This document shows, in pieces, positions 8,917 to 19,100 of a DNA stretch of 64,000 nt. The notes below the pieces were generated by a model that ran no database searches, was not told the DNA's origin, and saw only the letters and a program-made list of their open reading frames with translations. The DNA comes from Planctomycetota bacterium (lineage in GTDB: Bacteria > Planctomycetota > Planctomycetia > Planctomycetales > Planctomycetaceae): positions 1-64,000 of the forward strand of contig JAQCEJ010000013.1 in NCBI GenBank assembly GCA_027618475.1. The letters are read 5' to 3'. A program made the translations under genes and the position numbers. The number at the start of each line of letters is the position of its first letter. Position 1 is the stretch's first letter.

Positions 8917-9014
8917 CTTGACGTGGGAAATCTGTGACAAGACGAACGGAATGATGTCGGCATGTCGCGCCGTCGCAATGACAAGAGGGTCTTTTTAGTA
9001 TCTCAGGTCGACAC

Positions 9015-11945
9015 ATGAAATTCAGATGGCAACCGATGACCAGGGTCTTATTGTTGTTCTTTGGTCTGTGTTGTGCATGGACGTCTACATCACCGGTTGC
9101 AGGACAAGAATCCGAGTTACAATCCGCGCGGGTTCATCTGCTTAGAGGACGATATGAAGAAGCCCGCGACGCATTGGAGCGGCTGGAAAAATCCTTCCAA
9201 GAGGACGAATCGCTCGACGGAGAAGTCGTCGAATTCGTGATCCTGGCGAGTCATCTGCATCAGTCGCTCGGCGAGTGGAGCGAGGCGATATCGATTCTCG
9301 AAACCGACCGGCTCGCCCGCGTAAAATCACCGAAGTTGTTTGCCCGGAAAGCCGAGTTAGCGTTTCTGACAGGTCAATACGGCGCAGCAGAAAAGTTGGC
9401 TCAATCGGCGCTCGATCTGGAGAAGAATCAGCCGCTGGCAACCCTCGTCCTCGGAGATGTCTTCACGGAAACCGGTCGCCTGAAGGATGCCGAAGAAAAA
9501 TATCGCGATCTGGTGCGGTATTACAATCAGACGCAACCGACCGATGCCGAGACGTTGTTGATTGTTGCTCGCGGTGCGGCTCAATACGCGCGCTGGAACG
9601 GTTCAACGCAGATCTTCGAATTTATCGTCAATACGCTTTGTCCCGATGCCATTGCCGACGATAAGAATTATTGGCCGGCGTATTACTTTTCGGGTCTGAT
9701 GTTTCTCGAAAAATACAACGAACCCGACGCGATTGCCGAATTTCAGTCAGCATTGGCGATAAATTTTCAGTCGGCTGAGACACTGACGGCAATAGCCAGG
9801 TCTCGGTTGATCAAATTCGATTACGAAGCCGCCGAACAATCTGCAAAACAAGCACTCGAAATCAATCCTCGGTATCCGCCGGCGCTGACCATTCTCGCCG
9901 ATGTGGCACTGTGGCGCGGAAATCCGGACGACGCACTCGATGCCTTGCGGCAGGCTCTGGACGTCAATCCCTGCGATCAATTCCTGCTGGCGCGCGAAGC
10001 GTTCTGCGATATGCTGAAAACGGGATGGCCGACTGTCGAAGAGCTTGAATCTCTGTGTTCGCATCTTGAAGTGATCGACGACTATAAAGTCGAAAACATT
10101 AAGGTGTATCAGCAAATATTCATCGACCTTGCGAGACGAAATTCTCATCCTGGGGACGCGCTTGCCGAATTGGGGCGTTTGTTCGTGTCACATAGACGTT
10201 ATCCGCAGGCGGAGGTCTGTTTCGTGTGGGCCAACCGTTTGTTTCCGAAACTCCCTGCCCCGAAAGCCGATCTTGCCGAATTGTACCTTCGTGTCGGTCG
10301 ACTGGATGAAGGACAAGCGTTACTCGATGAAGCGTTCAAGGCCGATCCCTACCATGTGCGAATCAGTAACCTGCGCAAGGTGCTCGATCAGCTGAACCAA
10401 TATCGTACAATCACGACCGAACATTTTATTATTCGTGTTGACGGCGAACGCGACGGTATTTATGGCGAAGCCCTCGCCGATTATCTGGAAGACATTTATC
10501 CCGAACTCACTCAGGCCTTTGGTTTTGAACCACCGGAGCGAACGCAAGTTGACGTCTTTCATGAGGGAAGCGGTGAATCGGCGCAAGCGTGGTTCAGCGC
10601 ACGCATGACCGGCTTACCTTGGTTGCACACGATCGGTGCATCAACCGGCAATGTCATATCGATGGTGTCTCCGACGGCGACTGCCAAACCGTACAACTGG
10701 GCTCACGTGGCGAGACATGAATTCGTACACGTGCTCACGCTTCAACAGACCGATTTTGCAATACCGCATTGGCTTACCGAAGCGTTGGCGGTGAAGTACG
10801 AATCGTCCGTCATGCCGTGGCAGTGGCAGGAACTACTTTCCCGACGTTTTTCTGCGGGAAAGCTCTTCGAACTCACCACGCTGAACGACGGATTTCAGCG
10901 CGCGAAATCGCCCGAAGACTGGCAGATGGCGTACTGCCAAAGTCGTCTGTATCTCGAGTTTCTGGAACAGAATTTCGGACCTCAGGTAGCTCTCGACCTG
11001 ATCAAGTCGTATCGACTTAATCTGACAACACAGGATGCCGTCAGGAAAGCGTGTGGCATTGAAGTCATCGAGTTGGAAGCGTCATTCGAGACGTTTGTGC
11101 GCAGTAAGATCGACAAATGGGGACAATCAACGTTTGCAGCAGGTACTGTCGCCGAATGGGAGCAACGGCACGAGCAATTCCCCGAAGACCTCGATGTTCA
11201 GATCTTTCTGGCGCGGGTGCTTTGGGAATCTGGAGAGCAGAAGCGGGCCACGGCTATTATTCGCGACGTTCTGGCATTCAACGATCGACATGAAACGGCG
11301 AACCTCTTTCTCGCCGACACTGAAATCAAGGAGAAACAACTTGACGCCGCACGAGATCGATTGCTCAAGTTGTGGAATCCTCAATCGCCATCGTTACCCG
11401 TACTGTTGCGACTCACGGCATATCATATTCTGAATGACGATCGCAGACAGGCTGCTGAAATGTGCCGAATCGGGCTTGGCAGGTGGCCAGAAAATGTCCC
11501 GCTGATGAAAATGTGTCTTGAAAACACCGGTGACAAGCAGCAGAAAGAAAAGATTCTCGAATCGCTGGTTGCCTATGAAAACAACACGTCTTCCTACTCG
11601 CGTCAGTTGTGTCAACTCGCCTGGGACAAAATGGACTACCCTGCCGTTGTGCGTCACGGCAAGAACGTGCTGCACATCGACGTGCTCGATGCCTCGATTT
11701 ATCCGATGTTGGGAGAAAGTTATCGAAAGCAGAACGAACCGACCAAAGCCGCGAAGGCGTTTGCCACGGCGTGGGAACTTGACGGCGAGAACTTCACATT
11801 CGGCATCAAGGCGGCTGAATGTTTTCGAGATGCCGGCGCTAAGCAGCACGCTCTCGAAATGATCGATGCCGTACTGAAAGATCACCCTGATGACGATAAC
11901 GCAATTGCATTTCGACAGGCTTTGGACAAGAAAGACACCAGATAA
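9015..11945 (+). CDS. Secreted TPR protein with gluzincin (peptidase MA-like) domain
   Basis: 976 residues with a signal peptide (1-30, ending 'SPVAGQ'). Residues ~35-460 are tetratricopeptide-like helical repeats ('ALEINPRYPPALTILADVAL' and others). A zinc metallopeptidase domain follows at ~470-710: H568-E569-x-x-H572 is the HExxH metal site, and 'HWLTEALAVKYE' about 20 residues later supplies the glutamate expected of gluzincins. A second TPR array fills ~720-976. The layout matches TPR-peptidase MA-like proteins. It should act in the periplasm or at the cell surface, and the substrate is unknown. Gaps of 98 bp before and 194 bp after suggest its own transcript. Confidence 0.88.
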   Translation: MKFRWQPMTRVLLLFFGLCCAWTSTSPVAGQESELQSARVHLLRGRYEEARDALERLEKSFQEDESLDGEVVEFVILASHLHQSLGEWSEAISILETDRLARVKSPKLFARKAELAFLTGQYGAAEKLAQSALDLEKNQPLATLVLGDVFTETGRLKDAEEKYRDLVRYYNQTQPTDAETLLIVARGAAQYARWNGSTQIFEFIVNTLCPDAIADDKNYWPAYYFSGLMFLEKYNEPDAIAEFQSALAINFQSAETLTAIARSRLIKFDYEAAEQSAKQALEINPRYPPALTILADVALWRGNPDDALDALRQALDVNPCDQFLLAREAFCDMLKTGWPTVEELESLCSHLEVIDDYKVENIKVYQQIFIDLARRNSHPGDALAELGRLFVSHRRYPQAEVCFVWANRLFPKLPAPKADLAELYLRVGRLDEGQALLDEAFKADPYHVRISNLRKVLDQLNQYRTITTEHFIIRVDGERDGIYGEALADYLEDIYPELTQAFGFEPPERTQVDVFHEGSGESAQAWFSARMTGLPWLHTIGASTGNVISMVSPTATAKPYNWAHVARHEFVHVLTLQQTDFAIPHWLTEALAVKYESSVMPWQWQELLSRRFSAGKLFELTTLNDGFQRAKSPEDWQMAYCQSRLYLEFLEQNFGPQVALDLIKSYRLNLTTQDAVRKACGIEVIELEASFETFVRSKIDKWGQSTFAAGTVAEWEQRHEQFPEDLDVQIFLARVLWESGEQKRATAIIRDVLAFNDRHETANLFLADTEIKEKQLDAARDRLLKLWNPQSPSLPVLLRLTAYHILNDDRRQAAEMCRIGLGRWPENVPLMKMCLENTGDKQQKEKILESLVAYENNTSSYSRQLCQLAWDKMDYPAVVRHGKNVLHIDVLDASIYPMLGESYRKQNEPTKAAKAFATAWELDGENFTFGIKAAECFRDAGAKQHALEMIDAVLKDHPDDDNAIAFRQALDKKDTR

Positions 11946-12139
11946 GCGAGGGAATGTTCCTCATGTCCTATGATCATCGGAAAAATGCAATTCATGTGTC
12001 GCAAAGTTAATTCTAGCCGCTTCATCTCGATTCGATGTGTGGTACAATTAACATTTCAGTCAGGACGAAACGGCGTAATTTTCATTATGAGTTCCCCTTT
12101 TTTTCAACGGCGATAATGCCATAAAACATTTGTGTTGGA

Positions 12140-12511
12140 ATGTCGATGACCACACCTGATTCTCCGCATCGTTTGGACAAGTCGGTTTCTTCAGCATTAC
12201 CATCGAGTAAGATGACCCTGGGCGAATGGCAATCCATCATTCAAACAATGTACTCGCGTAAGGACGAAACTCGCGGCGTTGATGGTACGTTTATGTGGTT
12301 TATGGAGGAAGTGGGTGAATTGGCCGCTGCGCTGCGCGAAGGGTCGCCGGACGAGTTGGCGGCTGAATTTGCTGACGTTCTCGCCTGGCTGGCGACGCTG
12401 GCTAATATCAGCGACGTCGACCTGGAGCGGGCGATTCGACTAAAATATGGGAATGGTTGCCCCGGGTGCGGACAAAGCGTTTGCCGATGCGACATGGCCG
12501 AGAAGCCATGA
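12140..12511 (+). CDS. MazG-like nucleotide pyrophosphohydrolase with zinc-binding tail
   Basis: A 123-residue protein with a single MazG domain: 'FMWFMEEVGELAAALREG' and 'ELAAEFADVLAWLATLAN' supply the E-E-x-x-E and E-x-x-D metal ligands of the all-alpha NTP pyrophosphatases. Such enzymes hydrolyse NTPs to NMP and pyrophosphate and can act in house-cleaning. The C terminus has a cysteine knuckle ('GCPGCGQSVCRC') that may bind zinc. About 25 residues before the domain are Ser/Thr-rich and may be disordered; a second ATG lies two codons in. It stands alone, with 194 bp before it. Confidence 0.87.
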   Translation: MSMTTPDSPHRLDKSVSSALPSSKMTLGEWQSIIQTMYSRKDETRGVDGTFMWFMEEVGELAAALREGSPDELAAEFADVLAWLATLANISDVDLERAIRLKYGNGCPGCGQSVCRCDMAEKP

Positions 12512-12797
12512 ACAAGAACGTACAAGTACACGCTCGATCAGATGTGCTCTCGATAAGAACATTGCAGGCTGGTTGAATCTGTGCCATGTTCTGTTTATTC
12601 TCACATGTTCTGGCAATCGTTCGGTTGCTTGTTTCATCGTTACAAAATTGACCTTTTGATGCGGCATATCGGAGTAGAATTTCTACATCCGATCATTTCT
12701 TACCCCTTCTGCAAGACAAGTTTTTCAGAACAACTGGGACATTCATGCCGTCGATAACCGATTTGTGAATCCCGATTTTATACAAGTTCGAGGATTG

Positions 12798-13715
12798 ATG
12801 TCTGCTCGTCGCCAATCAATGACACAACACCATCTGCCTCCGCCACCTGTCCTGAAGGTGACTCGCTACGACCTCTTCAGTTCGCAGATGATGGCGATCG
12901 CGATCTTCCTCGGGTTTGGTGTTGCCGTCTTGGGAGCGTACTGGTTCGTCAATCGGTTGCCTCCTCCGCGAGAGGCGATTCCTGTGGAAATGGTGGAATT
13001 GCCCGGCGGCGTGGAAGATGGTGCAATCGACGAGACACTTCAGGTCGATTCGCCCGAGCCGGAAACCGACGACCCTTCGATGGCTGAAGTGGAAGCGGAA
13101 GAAACGCAGATTCAAGAGACGCTCGAAAATGTCGTCGACGTCGCCGAAGAAGCGACCAACCAGGCGGTTCAGCAATTTCAGCAGGATACATTAAATACAG
13201 GAAAAATCGGCAGTGCCGCCGGTTCGGGACGACGAGCGCTGGGCGCCGGGCCAGGTAAGGCCGGCTTTGGTCGTGAAGAACGTTGGTTCGTTCGCTGGGG
13301 TGATCGCGACGCGCTCGAAACCTACGCCGCTCAACTCGATTCTTTCGGAATTGAACTTGGTATTTTACAAAACGACGGACGTATTGTTTATTTGTCTGGT
13401 TTATCGCAAGACGTTCCCAAGTCGCGTGTCGCAACTTCGGGGAAGGGGGAAGTTCGGCTCTTCATGACATGGCAGGGAGGAGACCGCAAAAAAGCAGACT
13501 TGCTGCTTATCGATAAGGCCCGCAATGCCGGTGTACAGGTCGGTGACGGCCTGATCTTTCATTTCTATCCCAAAGAAACAGAAGACATGATGGCCAATCT
13601 CGAAAAGCAATATCGGAACAAACGACCGGAGCAAATCCGCCGGACGTATTTTGCAGTGCGAGGGAGTAGAAATAATTTTGAATTTTACGTTTCAAGACAG
13701 ACGTATTTGCAGTGA
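12798..13715 (+). CDS. One-TM TonB/TolA-like envelope protein (module A)
   Basis: From the ATG at 12798 (GAGGA at 12790-12794; a GTG at 12765 would add 11 residues) the protein has 305 residues. A short cytoplasmic segment with 'LPPPPVL' precedes one TM helix (~residues 33-54). Then come a Pro/Glu/Asp-rich linker (~58-115), a possible coiled coil ('LENVVDVAEEATNQAVQQFQQ'), a glycine-rich hinge and a globular C-terminal domain (~160-305) with no family I recognise. N-in topology and position just before ExbB/ExbD resemble TonB or TolA, but a TonB C-terminal domain is not evident. I infer that it transmits force from the ExbBD motor. Confidence 0.72.
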   Translation: MSARRQSMTQHHLPPPPVLKVTRYDLFSSQMMAIAIFLGFGVAVLGAYWFVNRLPPPREAIPVEMVELPGGVEDGAIDETLQVDSPEPETDDPSMAEVEAEETQIQETLENVVDVAEEATNQAVQQFQQDTLNTGKIGSAAGSGRRALGAGPGKAGFGREERWFVRWGDRDALETYAAQLDSFGIELGILQNDGRIVYLSGLSQDVPKSRVATSGKGEVRLFMTWQGGDRKKADLLLIDKARNAGVQVGDGLIFHFYPKETEDMMANLEKQYRNKRPEQIRRTYFAVRGSRNNFEFYVSRQTYLQ

Positions 13716-13943
13716 ACTTCGAGCCTGTCGCTCCACCGATTCAGAAGAAAAATCAACACTCCCATTTACGAAAAATTACGTGTCAGAGCGTTCGTGGTTG
13801 AATTGCTCATTGAGGGATGGAAAGTTAAAAACAGACAAGGCCCTGTTTACAAGCAATACAATCCTCTCAGAAATCGATGCGACGACGACAAGCACCTCGA
13901 CAATTAAGCCAACTCCGAACCAGCAGAAAAGAAATCAGTCAAC

Positions 13944-14612
13944 ATGGGATACACCTACGAACAGATTTTCAACGTCATCGGAGTGTGCATTTACATTGCG
14001 ATGGGAGGAATGGCATTTTACGGCGCGTATTGCGTCGCGTTGGTGATTCGCCGCATCGCCCAAAAGCGGTTTTCGAGTGAAGAAGCGGGGGAACAATTCC
14101 TCGCCGAGATTCGTGATCGACTGCGTCAGCGAGATTTTGAAGGCCTGGCAAATTTCTGCGACACGCCGCAGCTCTGGAGTAAGGCCGTACCGCAACTGAC
14201 GATCGTCGCGGTCGAAAACCGCGAATTGCCGATTCCAAAACTGCGACGTCTGCTCGCCGACAAATTTGAACGTGATGTGATCGCAGATCTCGAATACCGC
14301 GTGGCATGGATCGCATCAGTGGTCAAGACAGAGCCGATGTTGGGACTCCTGGGAACCGTCCTGGGAATGATCGGGGCGTTTGCCAAGATCGCCTCGATGC
14401 AGAAGGGGGGGGGCGATCCGACGGCTCTCGCGGGTGACATCAGCTTCGCGCTATGGACGACTGCCGTTGGCTTATTTGTCTCGATTCCCCTCGTACTGGC
14501 AGGTTCAGCGATTCATGTCCGTATGGGTAAACTACAGGATGCCGTACAATTTCAACTCGGACGTCTGATCGAAGAACTCGATCTGGCAGTCCATCAGAAC
14601 AAGGGGGACTGA
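13944..14612 (+). CDS. MotA/TolQ/ExbB proton channel protein (module A)
   Basis: A 222-residue membrane protein with three helices: residues ~10-37, ~120-150 and ~160-185. The two conserved helices carry the family signature 'EPMLGLLGTVLGMIGAF' and 'ISFALWTTAVGLFVSIPLVLA'. In this family it forms the proton-conducting pentamer around an ExbD dimer in the inner membrane. The cytoplasmic loop between helices 1 and 2 is ~80 residues, as in ExbB. Nine consecutive G residues at 14405-14413 encode a Gly-Gly-Gly loop between the conserved helices. A 228-bp gap precedes the gene, and an ExbD gene follows 2 bp after the stop. Confidence 0.93.
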   Translation: MGYTYEQIFNVIGVCIYIAMGGMAFYGAYCVALVIRRIAQKRFSSEEAGEQFLAEIRDRLRQRDFEGLANFCDTPQLWSKAVPQLTIVAVENRELPIPKLRRLLADKFERDVIADLEYRVAWIASVVKTEPMLGLLGTVLGMIGAFAKIASMQKGGGDPTALAGDISFALWTTAVGLFVSIPLVLAGSAIHVRMGKLQDAVQFQLGRLIEELDLAVHQNKGD

Positions 14613-14614
14613 GC

Positions 14615-15064
14615 TTGGCCAAGCGAAGTCTTTTCAACGATATCGACGACGGGTTTGCCCCGACTCCTCGCGAACCGGATGAAGCGGATATCGACATCAC
14701 GCCGATGATCGATTGCGTGTTTCAATTGCTTATCTTTTTTATGGTGACGTCGACGATGCAATCGACTCCCGATCTCGACGTCCCCACAGCGAATTATGGA
14801 ACCGGTGTCGAAACCGAAAGTGCATTAATACTTACCATTCTCGCCGGCGACCCGCCTCGAATCATTCAGGGGGACGGCGAAGGTATCGAGGTCACGATCG
14901 ATGGTGTGAGCAAACTCGTATCAGACAACATGCAAAAACAGCAAAATCACGTTATTATCAAGGCGGAACGACAGGTCGCCCATGGTTTTGTGCAATCGGT
15001 GGCTCGTGCCGTTATCGAAGTCGAAGGAGCTCAGTTCTATATTGGCGTAAATGAAGAGAAATAG
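14615..15064 (+). CDS. ExbD/TolR biopolymer transport protein (module A, first copy)
   Basis: A 149-residue protein beginning with TTG two bases after the ExbB stop, so translation is probably coupled. The single TM helix (~residues 28-50) has the classic motif 'DIDITPMIDCVFQLLIFFMV', with the aspartate needed for proton coupling in ExbD and TolR. Residues ~60-149 form the small periplasmic domain. Together with the ExbB before it and a second ExbD after it, it should form the motor of this cluster. Confidence 0.93.
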   Translation: MAKRSLFNDIDDGFAPTPREPDEADIDITPMIDCVFQLLIFFMVTSTMQSTPDLDVPTANYGTGVETESALILTILAGDPPRIIQGDGEGIEVTIDGVSKLVSDNMQKQQNHVIIKAERQVAHGFVQSVARAVIEVEGAQFYIGVNEEK

Positions 15065-15123
15065 CCTGCGTTAGTTCATGACTTGATAATGCGAAACTGT
15101 TTTCTGGATTCGAGTGAAACGCG

Positions 15124-16101
15124 ATGCCTATCCGCTTTCGATGTCCTCAGTGCCGGCAGCTTTCGGGAATTGCCTCTCGCAAGGCGGGGAGTTCCGTTCA
15201 ATGTCCGCGCTGTCAGGCACGAATCATTGTGCCTATGGAGGATATGAAAGAAGCGACATGGGATCCCGACTCACCCGACACAACAGACGGCAGTGCGGAA
15301 GCGCCCGACGCACCTCAAACATCACCAGACGGCGATAAAGCAAAAGAGACCGATGAGTGGGGACGCGTGCGCTGGGACGCGAATGCCACATGGGACGACG
15401 ACTTTGCTTCCGACGAAGGCACCGGCGATTCAGAGTTTCCTGCGGAACCGGGTGCCCCTGTCGATATGGGTTGGGACGAAGAGGATTTTGCAGTTTCTCC
15501 GGAGCCCCGTCCGGTCGCAGAGAAACCTCCGCCACAGATATTAAGACGTTCATCGGAATCAAAACCGTCTGCCGCGGTGCCTGCTTCCGCATCAACTCCC
15601 GTCCGTCCACCCCCGCCTGCGAAATCGGTCTATGTGGCGGGTGCCGATGAAGGAGATGATGAACTGACCATTCGAAAAATGAAGTCAGATTTCGATGAGA
15701 TGGATCTGACACCGATGGTCGATTGCACCTTCCTGTTATTGATCTTCTTCATGATTACGGCGTCTTTCAGTTTGCAGAAAACTATCGAGGTGCCGCCGCC
15801 AAATCCCGACAAGAAGGGGGCGGCACAATCACTGCAGACTCTCGACGATTTTAAAGAAGATTCGATCATCGTCGAAATCGACGAACGAAATGTGATTGTG
15901 ATTGACGACGAGCCGCTTACCGCACTCGCGAGTCTGGCACAAGTCTTATCCAACAAGATGCTGATGGAGAAAAAGACCGAATTGATGCTCATGGCCCACG
16001 ACAATGCGTGGCACGAAACGGTCGTCGCCGTTATCGATTCGGCCAACGAGGTAGGAATGCAGCGAATTCGAATGGCAGCACATGGCGGCAGCGACGACTG
16101 A
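15124..16101 (+). CDS. ExbD protein with N-terminal zinc ribbon (module A, second copy)
   Basis: 325 residues. The first ~40 form a zinc ribbon with two CxxC pairs ('CPQC' and 'CPRC'), of a kind found at the N termini of many planctomycete proteins. A long acidic, Pro-rich, probably disordered cytoplasmic linker follows (~42-185). The ExbD part begins at ~190: 'EMDLTPMVDCTFLLLIFFMI' holds the TM helix and its aspartate, followed by a periplasmic domain. It is more than twice the usual ExbD length because of the cytoplasmic extension, which could let a cytoplasmic signal or partner act on the motor (inference). The next gene, 72 bp on, encodes an FHA protein. Confidence 0.9.
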   Translation: MPIRFRCPQCRQLSGIASRKAGSSVQCPRCQARIIVPMEDMKEATWDPDSPDTTDGSAEAPDAPQTSPDGDKAKETDEWGRVRWDANATWDDDFASDEGTGDSEFPAEPGAPVDMGWDEEDFAVSPEPRPVAEKPPPQILRRSSESKPSAAVPASASTPVRPPPPAKSVYVAGADEGDDELTIRKMKSDFDEMDLTPMVDCTFLLLIFFMITASFSLQKTIEVPPPNPDKKGAAQSLQTLDDFKEDSIIVEIDERNVIVIDDEPLTALASLAQVLSNKMLMEKKTELMLMAHDNAWHETVVAVIDSANEVGMQRIRMAAHGGSDD

Positions 16102-16146
16102 CGCAACAACATTAGATTCAACGTTCACCGCATAGCGTATTGGAGA

Positions 16147-16162
16147 CTTGCGAAGTCGCAAG
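16147..16162 (+). promoter_or_regulatory. Hairpin just before the FHA gene start
   Basis: CTTGCG (16147-16152), AAGT loop, CGCAAG (16157-16162): a perfect 6-bp stem 11 nt before the ATG at 16174, followed by ATGATCATTTT. It lies where a ribosome-binding site would be, and no good Shine-Dalgarno is visible. It could affect translation or act as an attenuator. Confidence 0.4.
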
Positions 16163-16173
16163 ATGATCATTTT

Positions 16174-19100
16174 ATGGCGATTCTTGAAATTCGATACCTG
16201 GATGGCACGACAGAGCAACGCGAGCTGACCAAGCAGATTCCGCTTTCGATCGGGAGCCATTCTTCGAGCGACATACTGATCGCAGATAAGGCCGTTCAAC
16301 CGCTTCATTGCCGTATCGCATGGAAGAAGGATGGGTATGAAGTCACATCGGGATCGAGTCAGGGGATAGAAATCAATGGCAGGTCGGTCAGCTTCTCACC
16401 TCTGAAGGAGGGGGACGTTCTCCAGATCGGCCAGGTCGATATTTGTTTCCTGCAAGACGACACCCTTGAAAGCGGTTCAGCGATTGTCGCAGATCAGGTC
16501 GAACCGCCACTGGAGGGGTTATCTGTGGAGATCGATCTGAAGCCGTTAACGGATGACAAAATTCCTCAATACAGCCCCAAACCTCCACCTGTGAAACCGT
16601 CTTCCGATTCGGCAAACCAGGAAGATAAAGCAGGGATCAAGGGCCTTCAGCCGGAAGAGCCGAAAACATCCAAGCGGAATGCTGATTCGCAGAAAAGCGA
16701 GAACGCTCGAAAGGACGCATCAACAAGAAAGTCGAAAAGCAGTAAGAAATCAAAAGGGGAGCGAAAAGAAGGCTCTTCGGGAAAGAAAAGCCCGTTCATC
16801 GAAGAGGACGACGATAGTACCCCTATCCGCATTCTCGATGAATCTTCGTCTGCTGGTCCGGAACCGACGCTTGTTGATGTGGATCTGGAAATTGTCGATG
16901 AGTCATCTGACGTCGCCGAGAGCGAAATTTTTCTGTCTCGTTCTCATGCACAGGCGGGAGAACCTGAGATTCGCGCGAAGGCGACACCTGAAAAAGACCG
17001 CGACAAACCGTCAAGTTCGACCGAAGCCTCGCCCCAGTCGGCAGCCAAACAAGATGATCAGGCGATTGTCTCGCGGCTCAAAAGAGAATTCGCTTCGGTG
17101 CGGCCGGGCGAGCAGGAATTGCTCCGTTCGCCGCTGGTTTTGGGGTTGGGCGGAGGGTCGTTGGTACTCCTGTTGCTGGGGGCAACATTTTACTTCATTA
17201 TTCTTCGCGACTCGGGCCAACGATTTTATGACGAGGCGTATAGTCGATTCGAACAACGGGATTACAACCAGGCGATTCCGATGTTCGAAAACTTCATCGA
17301 GGCACATGGTCGTCACCGCATGACCCCCGAAGCCCGCTGGAATTTAAGTGTTGCAAAAGTCGACCAGCACATCTCCGGGTCGGTCCCCGACTGGCAAATG
17401 GCCCTCGATGCACTGAACGAGCTGTTGAAAGATCATCGCCGCGATGAGGATTTTTCGGCCCGTAAACCCGCCGTTGTTCAATATGCCGAGACGATTGCAC
17501 TCGAGGCGGCGAAGGCGGCAGGGACACGGCTCGAACGACCATTGTTGCAAACATCGACTGAAGCGTTGGGATTGGTTGACCTTAACAGCGATGACGATCC
17601 GAAAGCTGATTTCAAACAGCAGGTTACATCGGCACAAAATCGTTCTGAATCGTTACTGCGTCGACACGAGGCATTGACGGAAACCCTGCTGAAAATGACG
17701 GCATCTCTCGAAAAACGTGATACGCTCGAGGCGCTGAGGCAACGTCAGCAATTGCTGGATCGTTATCCACGTGATGAATTTATTTCGGGGAATTCCGATT
17801 TACGTAAGGCGTTGAACCGATCACTGGAAATCGAACAGTCTCGTGTTGAACCGTTCGACGAAACGGTTGAAGCGTTGACGTCGATACCCGTCGATTATGA
17901 AGTACCCAGGGTTATTCTTGCGCCAAATGCGCGCTCGCGGACCAATGCGCAATCCGAGAATGAAGTCGCCTTCGTTCTTGCACAGGATGCGGTGTTCGCT
18001 GTCGACACCATGACTGGAATCCCTCAATGGTCACAGACTTTGGGTGACGAAACCCCTTTTTTTCCGATTCCCATGCAGACGTCGAATTCGGGGCTGCTGG
18101 TGTTTCACACAATCGAGCACGAGTTGAGGTATCTATCGCGGAAGGATGGCTCGCTCATCTGGCGGCAGCCACTTGCGGGTGAAATGACAGGAAGCCCGCT
18201 GCTCTTCGAAGGTCAGATCTTTATCGCAACCTCCGGGGGAAATCTGTGGCGCATCGATCAGGAATCAGGGCGATTGAATTACCGGCTGAAATTTCCACAG
18301 GAATTGTCGGGAGCACCCGCCGTTGCTGCGCAGGGAGAGGCTTTGATCGTCGCCGGCAACAAAGGTCTTGTCTATACTTTGGGATTGCGCCCATTACAGT
18401 GCAGTCACGTGACCTATCTGGGACATAAGCCGTCTTCCATCAACGCCCCCTTAATGACACTGGGATCGATGGTGCTTGCGGCGGAAAATGCAACGACAAA
18501 TTCATCGTTGCTGCGTATGTTGTCGGTAACGTCTCCTGATAAACCGTTACGAGTCGCCGGCACCGATAAAGTCGACGGACACGTCCGAGACAACCTTGCT
18601 GTCCGCGGGAATCAATTGTTTGTTCCGTCGAGTGGCGAGCGTGTCACCGTGTTTACCGTATCAGACGAAGCAGGGCAAAAGTCGCTTTCGAAAGTGAGTG
18701 CGTTTCAGGTCGAAGGCGGGAAAGGGGGCCCCATTTACATCGGTGCAGGACCGAATCAACAGTTGTGGATGTCGAGCACGGCGTTTCGACGGCTTGAAGT
18801 CGAAGGAGACACCATCAAACCCGATTCGCATCAACTCGCCGTCGGTTTGAGTTCGCAACCCCTGCAGATGTCTGGTGATTTCGTGTACGTTGGTCGGAAG
18901 CAACCCTACAGTACCGCCGTTTATTTTGCTCAAGTCCAGCGAGAAGCGATGACGAGTCTCTGGCGAACGATTGTGGGTTCGCCGACGATATGTCTCACAC
19001 CGATCGATAACAACTCTGCGGTGATCGTGAACGAGACGGGCGATGTGTTCAAAATCAACAACAGCGAATTTGATTCCGGTGGATTCAAACTGTCAACAAC

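Noticed and set aside
13651-14046. 131-codon plus-strand frame spanning the gap before exbB
   Set aside because: It overlaps both the end of the TonB/TolA-like gene and the start of exbB in a different frame, and is Ser/Thr-rich without a family pattern.
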